From CAUZJF01 sp965248605 (lineage in GTDB: Bacteria > Chloroflexota > Dehalococcoidia > Lucifugimonadales > CAUZJF01), in assembly GCA_965248605.1 (NCBI GenBank), contig CBDFJV010000007.1, positions 1,860,001-1,924,000 on the forward strand: 64,000 bases of DNA, read 5' to 3'. Made by a program: the position numbers and the translations under genes. Below the pieces are notes generated by a model that did no database searches, had not been told where the DNA came from, and saw nothing but the letters and a program-made list of their open reading frames with translations. Shown in pieces: positions 52,330-61,267 of this stretch. The first letter of the stretch is position 1; every line of letters begins with the position of its first letter.

Positions 52330-54795
52330 ATGACAAGTCGGTTCGAGAAATTTTCCGAAAGCGCGCGTAGGGTGTTGTCGCTGGCCCAGGAAGAGGCACA
52401 GCGCTTCAACCACAATTACATCGGTACCGAGCACATACTGCTCGGAATTGTGCGCGAGTCCGAAGGCGTGGCAGCCAAAGTGCTGTCGAATCTAGGCGTC
52501 GAGCTTAGCAAGGTTCGCTCGGCCGTCGAGTTCATAATCGGCAGAGGCGAGCGCAGCGCATCGGGCGAGATTGGGCTCACGCCCAGAGCAAAGAAGGTGA
52601 TCGAGTTAGCCGTAGACGAGGCGCGGCGCTTAAACCATCACTACATAAGCACCGAGCATCTCATCATCGGGCTAATGCGCGAGGGTGAGGGCGTTGCAGC
52701 CGGAGTTCTGGACAGCTTCGGAGTCACCCTCGACAAGGTGCGGGCTGAGACGAGCCGCATTCTAAGCGAGACCTCCGAGAAGGCCCAGGGAAGCGGCAAG
52801 TCCTCGACGCGAACACCCACGCTCGACCAGCTAGGGATCGACCTGACGAACGCTGCCCGCGCCGGCAAGCTCGACCCCACGGTTGGCCGCGAAAAAGAGA
52901 TCCAGCGGGTCACTCAGATCCTCAGCCGCAGGACGAAGAACAACCCTGTCCTGGTAGGCGAGCCGGGGGTCGGTAAGACGGCCATCGTCGAAGCGCTGGC
53001 CCAGCGAATTGCCTCAAACGAAGTGCCTGGCACGCTCCAGGGCAAACGCCTTGTGACCCTCGATATGGGAGCGCTGGTCGCCGGGACCAAGTACCGCGGC
53101 GAATTCGAGGAGCGCCTGAAGAAGGTCGTGGAGGAGATTCGCGCCTCCGGGAATTGCCTGCTATTCATCGACGAGATCCACACGATGGTCGGCGCCGGCG
53201 CCGCCGAGGGCGCTGTGGACGCGGCGAACATCCTTAAGCCATCGCTGGCGAGGGGTGAGCTCCAGACGATCGGCGCCACGACCCTCGACGACTATCGTAA
53301 ATACGTCGAACGGGACCCCGCGCTGGAGCGGCGCTTCCAGCCTGTGACGGTCGAGGAGCCCGCGGTTGAAGAGACGATCGAGATCCTGAAGGGCATCAAG
53401 AGCCGCTACGAGGAACACCACGAGCTGGAAATAACCGACGAGTCGCTCCGTGTCGCGGCGAACCTCGCAGCGCGGTTTATTCCGGACAGGTTCATGCCTG
53501 ACAAGGCTATCGACCTCATCGACGAAGCGGCGTCGCGGGTGCGCATCAATTTCAGCACTGCGCCGTTCTCGGTTAGCGAGACGACGAAGATGCTCGAACG
53601 GGTGCGCAACGAGAAAGACGAGGCCATTTCGGAGAGGCAGTACGAGCATGCCGCAGAGCTTCGAGACAGAGAGACGAAGCTCTCCGAGAAACTGGCGGGT
53701 CTGGAGAACAATTGGAAAGAAGAGAGAGGCGACGAAAAGCCGGTGGTGTCCGACGAGGACATAGCCGAGGTCGTTAGCATGTGGACCGGCATTCCGGTAA
53801 CGCGTCTATCCGAGACCGAGACCGAGCGACTGATCCACATGGAGGACGAGCTCCACAAGCTCGTAGTCGGGCAGGATGAGGCTATTACGGTGGTATCGAA
53901 GGCCGTACGCAGAGCCCGAGCAGGTCTCGGGAACCCCAAACGGCCGACGGGGACATTCATCTTCTCCGGGCCTACCGGGGTCGGGAAGACCTTCCTCGTC
54001 CAGAAACTAGCCGAGTTCATGTTTGGTAGCGAGGAATCGGTCGTACGCGTCGACATGTCCGAGTTCATGGAACGCCATTCCGTGGCGCGGTTGGTTGGAG
54101 CACCTCCCGGATACGTCGGATACGACGAAGGCGGACAGCTTACCGAAGCCGTGCGCCGGAAGTCATACTGCGTAATCCTTCTGGACGAGATCGAGAAGGC
54201 CCATCCCGAGGTGTTCAACATCCTCCTCCAGATCTTCGACGACGGCCACCTGACCGACGCCAAGGGACGGAAGGTAGACTTCCGAAACACGATAGTCGTT
54301 ATGACTAGCAACATCGGCTCCGATCTAATCAGGCAAGACCGCACCTTGGGATTCAGCCCCAAGAGGGAAGGGGACGAAAAGGCTAACGCCGACTACGAAC
54401 GGATGAAGGGCAACGTCCTGGATGAGATCAAGAAGTTCTTCAGGCCGGAGTTCCTGAATCGCATCGACGAGACGGTTGTCTTCCACGCGCTGAGCCGCGA
54501 GCACATGCACGAGATCGTAGGCATGATGCTCAAGGAAATAGCATCTGGTCTCCTTGAGAAGGGGATCAATCTCGAGGTGACGGACCCGGCCAAAGACTGG
54601 CTCGCCGACAAGGGCTTTGACCCGCAGTTCGGCGCCCGTCCGTTGCGGCGCGTCATCCAGGATAGCCTGGAAGACAAGCTGAGTGACTCGATCCTGGAAG
54701 GAAACCTCAGCCCCGGGGATACCGCCCTGATCGACATCGAGGATGGCGAGATCATGGTCAAGTCCCAGTCTCCACTTCCCGTCAGCTCCGCGTAG
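52330..54795 (+). CDS. clpC: ClpC-type AAA+ chaperone of the Clp protease
   Basis: The 821-residue protein has two Clp-N repeats (about 3-75 and 80-145, each with NHNYIGTEHILLG or NHHYISTEHLIIG). The first AAA+ domain has Walker A GEPGVGKTA near 212 and Walker B CLLFIDEIH. A UVR motif (about 425-460, AISERQYEHAAELRDRETKL) is followed by the second AAA+ domain with GPTGVGKTF near 547 and the C-terminal D2-small domain. It unfolds proteins for ClpP. The position of the UVR motif separates ClpC from ClpB. It follows the S1 gene by 43 bases, with AGGAGA upstream, and ends at a strong terminator. Confidence 0.96.
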   Translation: MTSRFEKFSESARRVLSLAQEEAQRFNHNYIGTEHILLGIVRESEGVAAKVLSNLGVELSKVRSAVEFIIGRGERSASGEIGLTPRAKKVIELAVDEARRLNHHYISTEHLIIGLMREGEGVAAGVLDSFGVTLDKVRAETSRILSETSEKAQGSGKSSTRTPTLDQLGIDLTNAARAGKLDPTVGREKEIQRVTQILSRRTKNNPVLVGEPGVGKTAIVEALAQRIASNEVPGTLQGKRLVTLDMGALVAGTKYRGEFEERLKKVVEEIRASGNCLLFIDEIHTMVGAGAAEGAVDAANILKPSLARGELQTIGATTLDDYRKYVERDPALERRFQPVTVEEPAVEETIEILKGIKSRYEEHHELEITDESLRVAANLAARFIPDRFMPDKAIDLIDEAASRVRINFSTAPFSVSETTKMLERVRNEKDEAISERQYEHAAELRDRETKLSEKLAGLENNWKEERGDEKPVVSDEDIAEVVSMWTGIPVTRLSETETERLIHMEDELHKLVVGQDEAITVVSKAVRRARAGLGNPKRPTGTFIFSGPTGVGKTFLVQKLAEFMFGSEESVVRVDMSEFMERHSVARLVGAPPGYVGYDEGGQLTEAVRRKSYCVILLDEIEKAHPEVFNILLQIFDDGHLTDAKGRKVDFRNTIVVMTSNIGSDLIRQDRTLGFSPKREGDEKANADYERMKGNVLDEIKKFFRPEFLNRIDETVVFHALSREHMHEIVGMMLKEIASGLLEKGINLEVTDPAKDWLADKGFDPQFGARPLRRVIQDSLEDKLSDSILEGNLSPGDTALIDIEDGEIMVKSQSPLPVSSA

Positions 54796-54822
54796 TCAAC
54801 AGTCTCGCAACACAGCACCAGG

Positions 54823-54857
54823 AAAAAGAGGCGGGCCTTGGGCCCGCCTCTTTTTCA
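54823..54857 (+). terminator. Rho-independent terminator of clpC
   Basis: A perfect 15-bp stem (AAAAAGAGGCGGGCC at 54823-54837 with GGCCCGCCTCTTTTT at 54841-54855) with a three-base loop; the A and T tracts make it usable from both strands. Confidence 0.95.
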
Positions 54858-54927
54858 TTCCCGTCGGGTCATCCGGATTCGTGTTGTAATCGAGCGACGG
54901 ACCTACGATCTTTCGGTTCTGGATCTT

Positions 54928-55028
54928 GTCATTCCGAGAAGTCCCCGACGAGGAATCTAAGTTGTCTGTGGTAAGCCAACGTCGGTTGATGATGACCGCC
55001 TAGATTCCTCGCGGAGCCTCGGAATGAC
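54928..55028. repeat. Dispersed intergenic repeat (GTCATTCCGAG...CTCGGAATGAC)
   Basis: The segment begins GTCATTCCGAG with GAGGAATCTA and ends TAGATTCCTCGC...CTCGGAATGAC, so it is a long imperfect palindrome. The copy at 3134-3239 shares both tips but has lost the right inner arm. Confidence 0.7.
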
Positions 55029-55076
55029 ACCGCGTCTAGGTATTTCAAGGAATCGAAAGACCCTTGCCTAGCCCAC

Positions 55077-55223
55077 GGGTGTGGTTAAAAGTGGTAGGCA
55101 TCGTCTGCATTTGTGAGGGTGTCCCCGATGCCACCCTGATGCTACGTCGGGGCGCCCGAAGCATTCCATCCAAGCTGGTCCTTTGCTCTGACACAGTAGT
55201 CCCTGCCTACTTTGATCACACCC
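55077..55223 (+). mobile_element. 147-bp MITE-like element with 9-bp target duplication
   Basis: The element starts GGGTGTGGTTAAAAGTGG and ends with the inverse of GGGTGTGATCAAAGTAGG. It is flanked on both sides by CTAGCCCAC (55068-55076 and 55224-55232). Nine-base duplications and GG-starting ends fit IS256-like or related transposases acting in trans; no such transposase lies in this window. There is no coding capacity. Confidence 0.75.
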
Positions 55224-55705
55224 CTAGCCCACCTGAGTGTTGAACCTGCCGAACGAATGTGCTATTATATCTTCCCATGGACTGACTCGGGGCTATCCTA
55301 TTGACTTCATGCAGGCATTGGCCTGCCGCTAGGTGTGATTCAACAAAAATCGACAGAAATCGACAGAAATCGACACTTGGTGAGCTTGTCGCCCCCGCTC
55401 ATGGTGAGCAACCATACAACCGCAGGGCGAACGAAACGTATGAAAGCAACTCGCTTTGCTGCATACGTAGGGGCAGTGCCCCCGTGCCTGCCCTGGCGCT
55501 CCCGCAAGGCCCTCAAAAACCGAGCAGCTACTCGATAGCATGTCGCCCCCGCTCATGGTGAGCATCTCGAACTATCGGCTGGCAGGGTGAGCGGAAATGT
55601 TTGCCTAGTAGCAAGAACCGAAAGACCCTGGTTTCGCACCGACCGCGATTCAGTTCTCCGGCGCGCCTTGTTAGAATGTTGCCTCGGGTCTCTCAGGGGT
55701 TTCTA
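55224..55705. other. Intergenic region with short direct repeats before radA
   Basis: AAATCGACAG-type units occur three times in tandem (about 55346-55375). A 22-base segment, TGTCGCCCCCGCTCATGGTG followed by AG, occurs twice (near 55387 and 55542). Part of the rest resembles the dispersed 'caagctcaccatgag' repeat. The frames in this stretch overlap these repeats and show no family motif, so I annotate no gene. Confidence 0.5.
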
Positions 55706-57121
55706 GTGGCCAAAGCCAAGCCAAGAACCGTCTTCGTTTGCGACAACTGCGGGAACGACACGCCCAGGTGGGAGGGCCGATGTCCTTCCTGCGGCGAGTG
55801 GAACACGCTCGCCGAACACCGGCAGGAAAAAAAGCGGGCACCCGCGAGCTGGACCGGCGCGCCGTCCCTCCCGGCACAGGAGCTGTCGCAGGTCGCCGTC
55901 GACGAACACCCCCGACGTCCTTTCGCATCGGAGGAGGTCAATCGGGTCCTCGGAGGCGGCATCGTGCCGGGCTCGGTCGTGCTGATCGCAGGCGACCCGG
56001 GGATCGGCAAGTCGACTTTGCTGCTTCGCCTGGCCGGAGACCTCACTGACACGGGCGGAGAGGTACTGTATGTTTCAGGTGAGGAGTCGACGTCGCAGAT
56101 CAAAATGAGAGCCGAACGCCTTGGGATCTCCGGGCGACGGCTGCTTTTGCTCCAGACGACCTCTCTCGGCGCCGTAATCGATCAGCTGAACCAAAAGTCG
56201 CCGGCTCTAGTAGTTGTGGACTCGATCCAGACGATGTATGACGACTCGGTCGAGTCAGCGGCCGGAAGCGTCTCCCAGGTCCGTGAATGCACGCGAACGT
56301 TGATGCAGTGGGCAAAGATCCAGGCCGTGCCGGTCGTGCTTGCGGGCCACGTGACCAAAGGCGGCGACATCGCGGGGCCCCGCGCTCTCGAGCATATGGT
56401 CGATGTAGTGCTCTACATGGAGGGCGACCCGATAAGCTCATGGAGACTGCTGCGGGCCGTCAAGAACCGGTTCGGTACGACCAACGAGATCGGCGTTTTC
56501 GAGATGACCGACAAAGGGCTGATCGAGGTCGACGACCCCTCAGCTGCGTTTTTGTCCGAGCGCCAGGACGGTTCCGTGGGCTCGGTCATAGTCGCGACCT
56601 TGGAAGGCAGCCGGCCGTTGCTGGTCGAGGTCCAGGCCTTGACCAATCCTTCCGCGTTGCCGGCGCCCCGGCGCGTGGCAACCGGGATCGATTTCAACAG
56701 GTTGCTCGTGGTCTGCGCAGTGCTGACCCGCAGGGCCGGGATCTCGCTTGCAGACCAGGACGTGATCGTCAACGTGACCGGCGGACTCCATGTGAGCGAA
56801 CCCGCCGCAGACCTCGGGATGGCTCTCGCCATAGCCTCGAGCTATCGGAACGTCCCGGTAGCCCGCCGAACGGCGGCGGTAGGAGAGATTGGACTGAGCG
56901 GCGAGGTTCGCCGAGTGCCTCAGCTCTCACGCAGACTTTCGGAGGCGGGCAGGCTTGGATTGCAGGGGTGCCTCGTCCCGCCGAACCGCGGCGACGGCGC
57001 TGCCAGTATGGGCGACCTGTCCGCAACGCCGGTGGCAACGCTGCGGCAGGCCGTCAACGCGGCGCTGGAGTCGAAGGTCGGGGGTCGCGTGGCTGTCGAC
57101 GCGGAGTCGACCGGCCGGTGA
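55706..57121 (+). CDS. radA: DNA repair protein RadA (Sms)
   Basis: The 471-residue protein has all RadA parts: the N-terminal zinc finger CDNCGNDTPRWEGRCPSCGE, Walker A GDPGIGKSTLLLRL near 96, VVDSIQTMYDD (Walker B), the RadA-specific VKNRFGTTNEIGVFEM near 255 and a C-terminal Lon-like domain. It is a branch-migrating motor in recombination repair. The reading frame is open to 55601, but GTG 55706 with AGGGG upstream gives the normal start just before the zinc finger. larC follows after 37 bases in the same direction. Confidence 0.95.
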   Translation: MAKAKPRTVFVCDNCGNDTPRWEGRCPSCGEWNTLAEHRQEKKRAPASWTGAPSLPAQELSQVAVDEHPRRPFASEEVNRVLGGGIVPGSVVLIAGDPGIGKSTLLLRLAGDLTDTGGEVLYVSGEESTSQIKMRAERLGISGRRLLLLQTTSLGAVIDQLNQKSPALVVVDSIQTMYDDSVESAAGSVSQVRECTRTLMQWAKIQAVPVVLAGHVTKGGDIAGPRALEHMVDVVLYMEGDPISSWRLLRAVKNRFGTTNEIGVFEMTDKGLIEVDDPSAAFLSERQDGSVGSVIVATLEGSRPLLVEVQALTNPSALPAPRRVATGIDFNRLLVVCAVLTRRAGISLADQDVIVNVTGGLHVSEPAADLGMALAIASSYRNVPVARRTAAVGEIGLSGEVRRVPQLSRRLSEAGRLGLQGCLVPPNRGDGAASMGDLSATPVATLRQAVNAALESKVGGRVAVDAESTGR

Positions 57122-57158
57122 CTACGGTATTGCCACACGGCCAGTCCGGTGGCCTCGG

Positions 57159-58337
57159 ATGAAGGTCGCGTACCTCAACTGCGTCGGAGGTGTCAGCGGC
57201 GACATGCTCCTTGGCGCGATCGTCGACGCGGGAGTATCTGTCGAAACGCTCGCCGACGCGCTTAGTGGCCTTCCGGTCGGCGGGTTTACGCTGTCGTCTC
57301 GAAGTGGGAAGCGCGGGGGGGTTAACGGCACCGTCGTCGACGTGACAATCGTAGATGAAGGTCGCAGCCGGACTGTTCAAGACTTCCTCGACGAAACCAG
57401 CACATCCAGTCTACCCTCCGAGGTGGTGGATCGCGCGTCCGAGGTTTTTCGCCGTCTCGGTGAAGCCGAGGCCCGAGCTCACCGCGGGGATGAGGGGGGC
57501 ACACACCTTCACGAGCTTGGCAGCCTGGATACTCTCGTCGACGTGGTGGGGGTCGTCGTCGGGCTGCGAGAGCTTGGCGTTGAGCGCCTGTACGCATCGC
57601 CACTGCCGACGGGGTCTGGCGTCGTTGCAAGCGGGCACGGTCCGCTGCCGACGCCGGTGCCCGCTACGGCAGAGCTGCTGGCGATGGTCGGCGCTCCCGT
57701 GGTGCCGCCGCCGGCGGTTGATGCAGGGGAGATGGTGACGCCGACAGGGGCCGCCATCGTGACGACACTCGCGTCGTTCGAGCAGCCCGCTATCCGGCTT
57801 GAGCGCGTTGGCTACGGTCTTGGAACCCGGGACCCGGACGCCTACCCCAACGTGCTGGCGTTGTGGCTCGGCGAAAAGGTGGTTGACCTTGGCGTATCTC
57901 GCCTCTCGTTGGTCGAGACGAACATCGACGACATGGCGCCCGAGCTTATGGCTTACGTACAGGAGCGCCTGTTCGACCTGGGAGCGCGCGACGTATGGTT
58001 CACGCCGATACAGATGAAGAAGGCCAGGCCTGCAACGATGCTGAGCGCCATTGTGTCGCCTGAGCTGGAGTTGAAGGCAGTGGACCTCGTGCTACGAGAG
58101 ACCACGACGCTAGGGGTGCGGGTCTTCCCAACGGCGAGGTACGAGGCGGACCGAGAGATCGTGGAAGTGGACACGACCTTGGGCGTCGTGCACGTCAAGC
58201 TCAAGCGGCTTCACGGCAAGGGCATCGCGGTGTCGCCCGAGTATGAGGACTGTCGGCGCATCGCGCTGGATCGCGAGGTGCCGCTGTTGGACGTCTACCG
58301 GGCGGTGCAGGAGGAGGCGTCCGCGAAGCTTCTGTAG
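57159..58337 (+). CDS. larC: Nickel-pincer cofactor biosynthesis protein LarC
   Basis: The 392-residue protein matches LarC, which inserts nickel into the pincer cofactor of lactate racemase-type enzymes by a CTP-dependent reaction. Motifs: MKVAYLNCVGGVSGDMLLGA, HLHELGSLDTLVDVVG, GPLPTPVPATAELL, TPTGAAI and the C-terminal ETNIDDMAPE with WFTPIQMKKARPATMLSAI. Both the LarC1 and LarC2 parts are in one uninterrupted frame. The ATG at 57159 lies at MKVAY; the longer frame overlaps radA. larB and larE are not in the window. Confidence 0.92.
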   Translation: MKVAYLNCVGGVSGDMLLGAIVDAGVSVETLADALSGLPVGGFTLSSRSGKRGGVNGTVVDVTIVDEGRSRTVQDFLDETSTSSLPSEVVDRASEVFRRLGEAEARAHRGDEGGTHLHELGSLDTLVDVVGVVVGLRELGVERLYASPLPTGSGVVASGHGPLPTPVPATAELLAMVGAPVVPPPAVDAGEMVTPTGAAIVTTLASFEQPAIRLERVGYGLGTRDPDAYPNVLALWLGEKVVDLGVSRLSLVETNIDDMAPELMAYVQERLFDLGARDVWFTPIQMKKARPATMLSAIVSPELELKAVDLVLRETTTLGVRVFPTARYEADREIVEVDTTLGVVHVKLKRLHGKGIAVSPEYEDCRRIALDREVPLLDVYRAVQEEASAKLL

Positions 58338-58455
58338 GCCGGGGCTGCGCTATCAGCTATCGACTGATCGGTATTGGACGGGCTGTTTCGCGTCACTTAT
58401 GTCGTTGCACCTGAGGTCTTGTTTGGTAATAACCTGATCATCGCGAGGATTTACG

Positions 58456-59460
58456 ATGGGAACGATTCACCAGTTGGAACTAATCGTTGAAAGATTGCAG
58501 AACTGCCCAAGGAACCTGGTTCGAGTGGAACTGACCATGTTCCGAGATCAAATCGAGAGTAACCCTGGCATGCTTACAGCGCTCCAACAGATCATTCTTT
58601 CCAATGAAGCAGCGTTGGGTGGCGGCCCGAAGGCCGCTACCTTGGTGAATTCCATCGGATCCTCAGGCTATTCGAACTTGCGTTTCGCTAACACGCCCGC
58701 CCTTCGGGCAGCGCTCGGCTATCAGGTGTGTACCGTATTGCTCGATAGCGATTTCGGCAAGGACATCGACTTCGACACGAAAGTCGTCAAGCTTGGATCA
58801 CACTACGCCAGCTCTCAGAATCCTCTTTCCAACCCCGATAACTACTCACACGCAATTAAAGTGTTCTCGATGGTTTTCCTTCGCCCGCTCGTTTCCTATC
58901 TGGATGGCGCGATGCAAACGGAGGAACGAATTCTCTTTCTACTTAGCCGCTACAAGCAGCGCCGCGAATGGTTCACAGATGCTGCCGACATCGACGTTGG
59001 CCATGGCGATCGTGAGGATGGAGAAACAGGGTTGAAGAAAGACATTCTGCGCTACCTGTTCGACAACGGAGTGGAATTCTCTGTGGAGTCCCAGACACCG
59101 CCAGGCGGCGGCAAGGTCGATGTCTTGGCTGTTCTCCCCGACCTCGGTCCACTTCCGATCGAGGTCAAAGTCCATGACGGTGAGAACCGGAACGCGGTCC
59201 ATGTTTCCCGTGGAATCGCCCAGGCTGCAGACTACGGACGCAAGTTTAATTCCCTAAACGCCTACTTCTTTGTCTATAACATAGCAAAGGACAAAGTTGT
59301 AACCATCTCAGGCGACCGAATTGGACCGAACGTGACCAGGCGCCACATTGGTGGCATTTATGTCCATTCGGTGGTGGCCAATCTACAAATCACGTTGCCG
59401 TCGAGCAAAGCGAGTGAGCTTCAAACAATAGAGATTCCAGTTCCAACCCCCAGTGCCTGA
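58456..59460 (+). CDS. PD-(D/E)XK nuclease-like protein of unknown role
   Basis: The 334-residue protein has an unrecognised helical N-terminal half (to about 185). The C-terminal region (about 195-290) has the pattern of a PD-(D/E)XK nuclease: a helix GLKKDILRYLFDNGVEF, the Asp in GGGKVDVLAVL, and the E-x-K in LPIEVKV, followed by AQAADYGRKFNSLNAYFFVYN. Its base composition is more AT-rich than radA and larC next to it, which suggests transfer. It may be a restriction- or defence-related nuclease, but it has no partner gene beside it. The ATG at 58456 has GAGGAT upstream. Confidence 0.65.
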   Translation: MGTIHQLELIVERLQNCPRNLVRVELTMFRDQIESNPGMLTALQQIILSNEAALGGGPKAATLVNSIGSSGYSNLRFANTPALRAALGYQVCTVLLDSDFGKDIDFDTKVVKLGSHYASSQNPLSNPDNYSHAIKVFSMVFLRPLVSYLDGAMQTEERILFLLSRYKQRREWFTDAADIDVGHGDREDGETGLKKDILRYLFDNGVEFSVESQTPPGGGKVDVLAVLPDLGPLPIEVKVHDGENRNAVHVSRGIAQAADYGRKFNSLNAYFFVYNIAKDKVVTISGDRIGPNVTRRHIGGIYVHSVVANLQITLPSSKASELQTIEIPVPTPSA

Positions 59461-59499
59461 AACAGTTCATCTGATAGCGCGTGCTAGAATGAAACGAGA

Positions 59500-60693
59500 A
59501 TGACTACCACCGACAAGATGATCTACATGGATCACGCCGCGACCACTCCCGTCAAGGCGGAGGTCCTCGAAGCCATGCTCCCGTACTTTCGCGAAAGCTA
59601 CGGCAACCCTTCGAGCATCTATGGCTTAGCGCAGGAAGCACATAAGGCCGTCGACGAGGCTCGTGACACCGTCGCTCACATCCTTGGCGGGCGTCGCAGT
59701 GAAGTGGTCTTCACCAGCGGGGGCACGGAGTCGGACAACACCGCTCTTCGCGGTGCGGCCTTCGCCCTACGGGACTCAGGTAACCACATCATCACGTCGA
59801 GCATCGAGCACCACGCCGTGCTCCATACCTGTGAGCAGCTGGAGAAGCAAGGATCCGACGTTACGTACCTGCCTGTCGACGAGTACGGCCTGGTCGATCC
59901 AGACGACGTAGGCCGCGCTATTACGGACCGGACGGTCGTTGTCAGCGTGATGTTGGCGAACAACGAGATCGGCACAGTCGAGCCGGTCGCAGAGATCGCG
60001 CGGGTCGTTAAGGACGAGGCCCAGCGTCGCGGACAGACGATTGTGGTGCACACCGACGCTGTGCAGGCAGCCGGCTTTCTGGACCTGGACATGCGCGCAC
60101 TCGGCGTCGACCTGGCGAGTCTGTCGGCCCACAAGTTCCACGGACCGAAGGGCGTAGGCGCGCTGTACATAAGAAGAGGCACGCCCTTCGAGCCTCAACA
60201 GATGGGCGGAGGACAGGAGAGGCAGCGCCGATCTGGGACCGAGAACGTGCCGGGAGTCGTCGGTATGGCGGAGGCCCTACGGCTGGCCACCGAGCAACGC
60301 GAAAGCACCGTCGCGCACTGTCGCCGGCTGAGGGACAGGACCATCGCTGCCATCCAGGAGCGGGTAGAGGGCGCGCACCTCAACGGACACCCAACCGAGC
60401 GCCTGGCCAACAACGTCAACTTCTGCTTCGAACACATCGAAGGGGAGCCGGTCCTTCAGGGGCTCGACCTGGCAGGGGTCTGCGCCTCAAGCGGCAGCGC
60501 GTGCTCTTCGGCATCGCTGGAGCCGTCTCACGTGCTCACGGCCATCGGACGCGATCCCGAGCTCGCGCGAGGCAGCCTCCGGCTCACGTTCGGGTCTGAC
60601 AACACTGAAGAGCAAGTCGACTACATGCTCGACACCCTGACGCGGCTGGTGAGCCGTCTCAGGTCGATGCCATCTCTGGCGGGAGTCAGGTAA
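59500..60693 (+). CDS. Cysteine desulfurase (NifS/IscS family)
   Basis: The 397-residue PLP enzyme removes sulfur from cysteine for iron-sulfur cluster or tRNA thiolation pathways. It has MIYMDHAATTPVKAEVLEAM, VVFTSGGTESDNTAL, SSIEHHAVL, VHTDAVQAAG, the PLP lysine in SLSAHKFHGPKGVGALY (near 208) and the active-site cysteine loop GVCASSGSACSSASLEPSHV near 329. The long loop with SSGSACSS marks the group I (IscS/NifS) type. Thioredoxin follows 110 bases downstream. TGCTAGAAT upstream could be an extended -10 placed only about 20 bases before the ATG. Confidence 0.92.
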   Translation: MTTTDKMIYMDHAATTPVKAEVLEAMLPYFRESYGNPSSIYGLAQEAHKAVDEARDTVAHILGGRRSEVVFTSGGTESDNTALRGAAFALRDSGNHIITSSIEHHAVLHTCEQLEKQGSDVTYLPVDEYGLVDPDDVGRAITDRTVVVSVMLANNEIGTVEPVAEIARVVKDEAQRRGQTIVVHTDAVQAAGFLDLDMRALGVDLASLSAHKFHGPKGVGALYIRRGTPFEPQQMGGGQERQRRSGTENVPGVVGMAEALRLATEQRESTVAHCRRLRDRTIAAIQERVEGAHLNGHPTERLANNVNFCFEHIEGEPVLQGLDLAGVCASSGSACSSASLEPSHVLTAIGRDPELARGSLRLTFGSDNTEEQVDYMLDTLTRLVSRLRSMPSLAGVR

Positions 60694-60803
60694 ACTGTTG
60701 CTCGTGTCTCGCTGACCGAATCTCGCGGGTCGCGACCGCATCGAATCTGGCAGAGGCGCCAGAGGATGAGGATTCTTCGAAAGCAAAGGAGTGTGGAGGA
60801 ACG

Positions 60804-61187
60804 ATGGCACATCCGGTCGAGGTAAGTGACGAGACCTTCGAAGACGAGGTGATGAAGTCTGAAGTCCCGGTGCTGGTGGACTTCTGGGCTGACTGGTGCG
60901 CGCCCTGCAAGATGATCGCTCCGATAGTCGAGGACCTGGCAAACGAGTACGACGGTCAGGTGAAGTTCGCCAAGATGGACGTCGACTCTAACCCCGCCGT
61001 GCCCATGAAGTACGGCATCAGAGGCATTCCTACGCTGCTGATCTTCGACGGCGGCAGCGCGGTGGATCAGGTTGTGGGAGCCGTGCCGAAGTCAGTGCTA
61101 AAGCAACGGTTGGACAAGGCGGTGGCGGCTAACCAGAGTCAACTTTCTGCGCCGGCGTCGCGCCGGCAGGCAGACTCGCAATCATAG
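60804..61187 (+). CDS. trxA: Thioredoxin
   Basis: The 127-residue protein has the thioredoxin fold with the redox pair in FWADWCAPCKMIAPI (W-C-A-P-C, near residues 31-35; most thioredoxins have W-C-G-P-C), the buried aspartate region VLVDFWADW and the cis-proline in RGIPTLLIF. The C-terminal 18 residues (after AANQSQ) are an extra hydrophilic tail. It reduces protein disulfides in the cytosol. AGGAACG precedes the ATG. The gene ends at a hairpin and then IS1380 copy C. Confidence 0.93.
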   Translation: MAHPVEVSDETFEDEVMKSEVPVLVDFWADWCAPCKMIAPIVEDLANEYDGQVKFAKMDVDSNPAVPMKYGIRGIPTLLIFDGGSAVDQVVGAVPKSVLKQRLDKAVAANQSQLSAPASRRQADSQS

Positions 61188-61194
61188 AACATGA

Positions 61195-61224
61195 GTGAGC
61201 GGACCCGGACGGGTCCGCTCACTA
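61195..61224 (+). terminator. Hairpin after trxA
   Basis: AGTGAGCGGACCC (61195-61207) pairs perfectly with GGGTCCGCTCACT (61212-61224), eight bases after the trxA stop. A T-run is missing, so termination may be weak or need a factor. Confidence 0.65.
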
Positions 61225-61267
61225 TGTGTCGGAGCCTTGGCGCGCGGGTGGCGCGCCTACGCTTTAG

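Noticed and set aside
55346..55375. Short tandem AAATCGACAG repeats as origin iterons or CRISPR repeats
   Set aside because: Only three units, no replication or cas gene nearby, and no AT-rich unwinding region.
56955..57158. N-terminal extension of larC overlapping radA
   Set aside because: The added residues are a shadow of radA; LarC proteins start at MKVAYLNCVGG.
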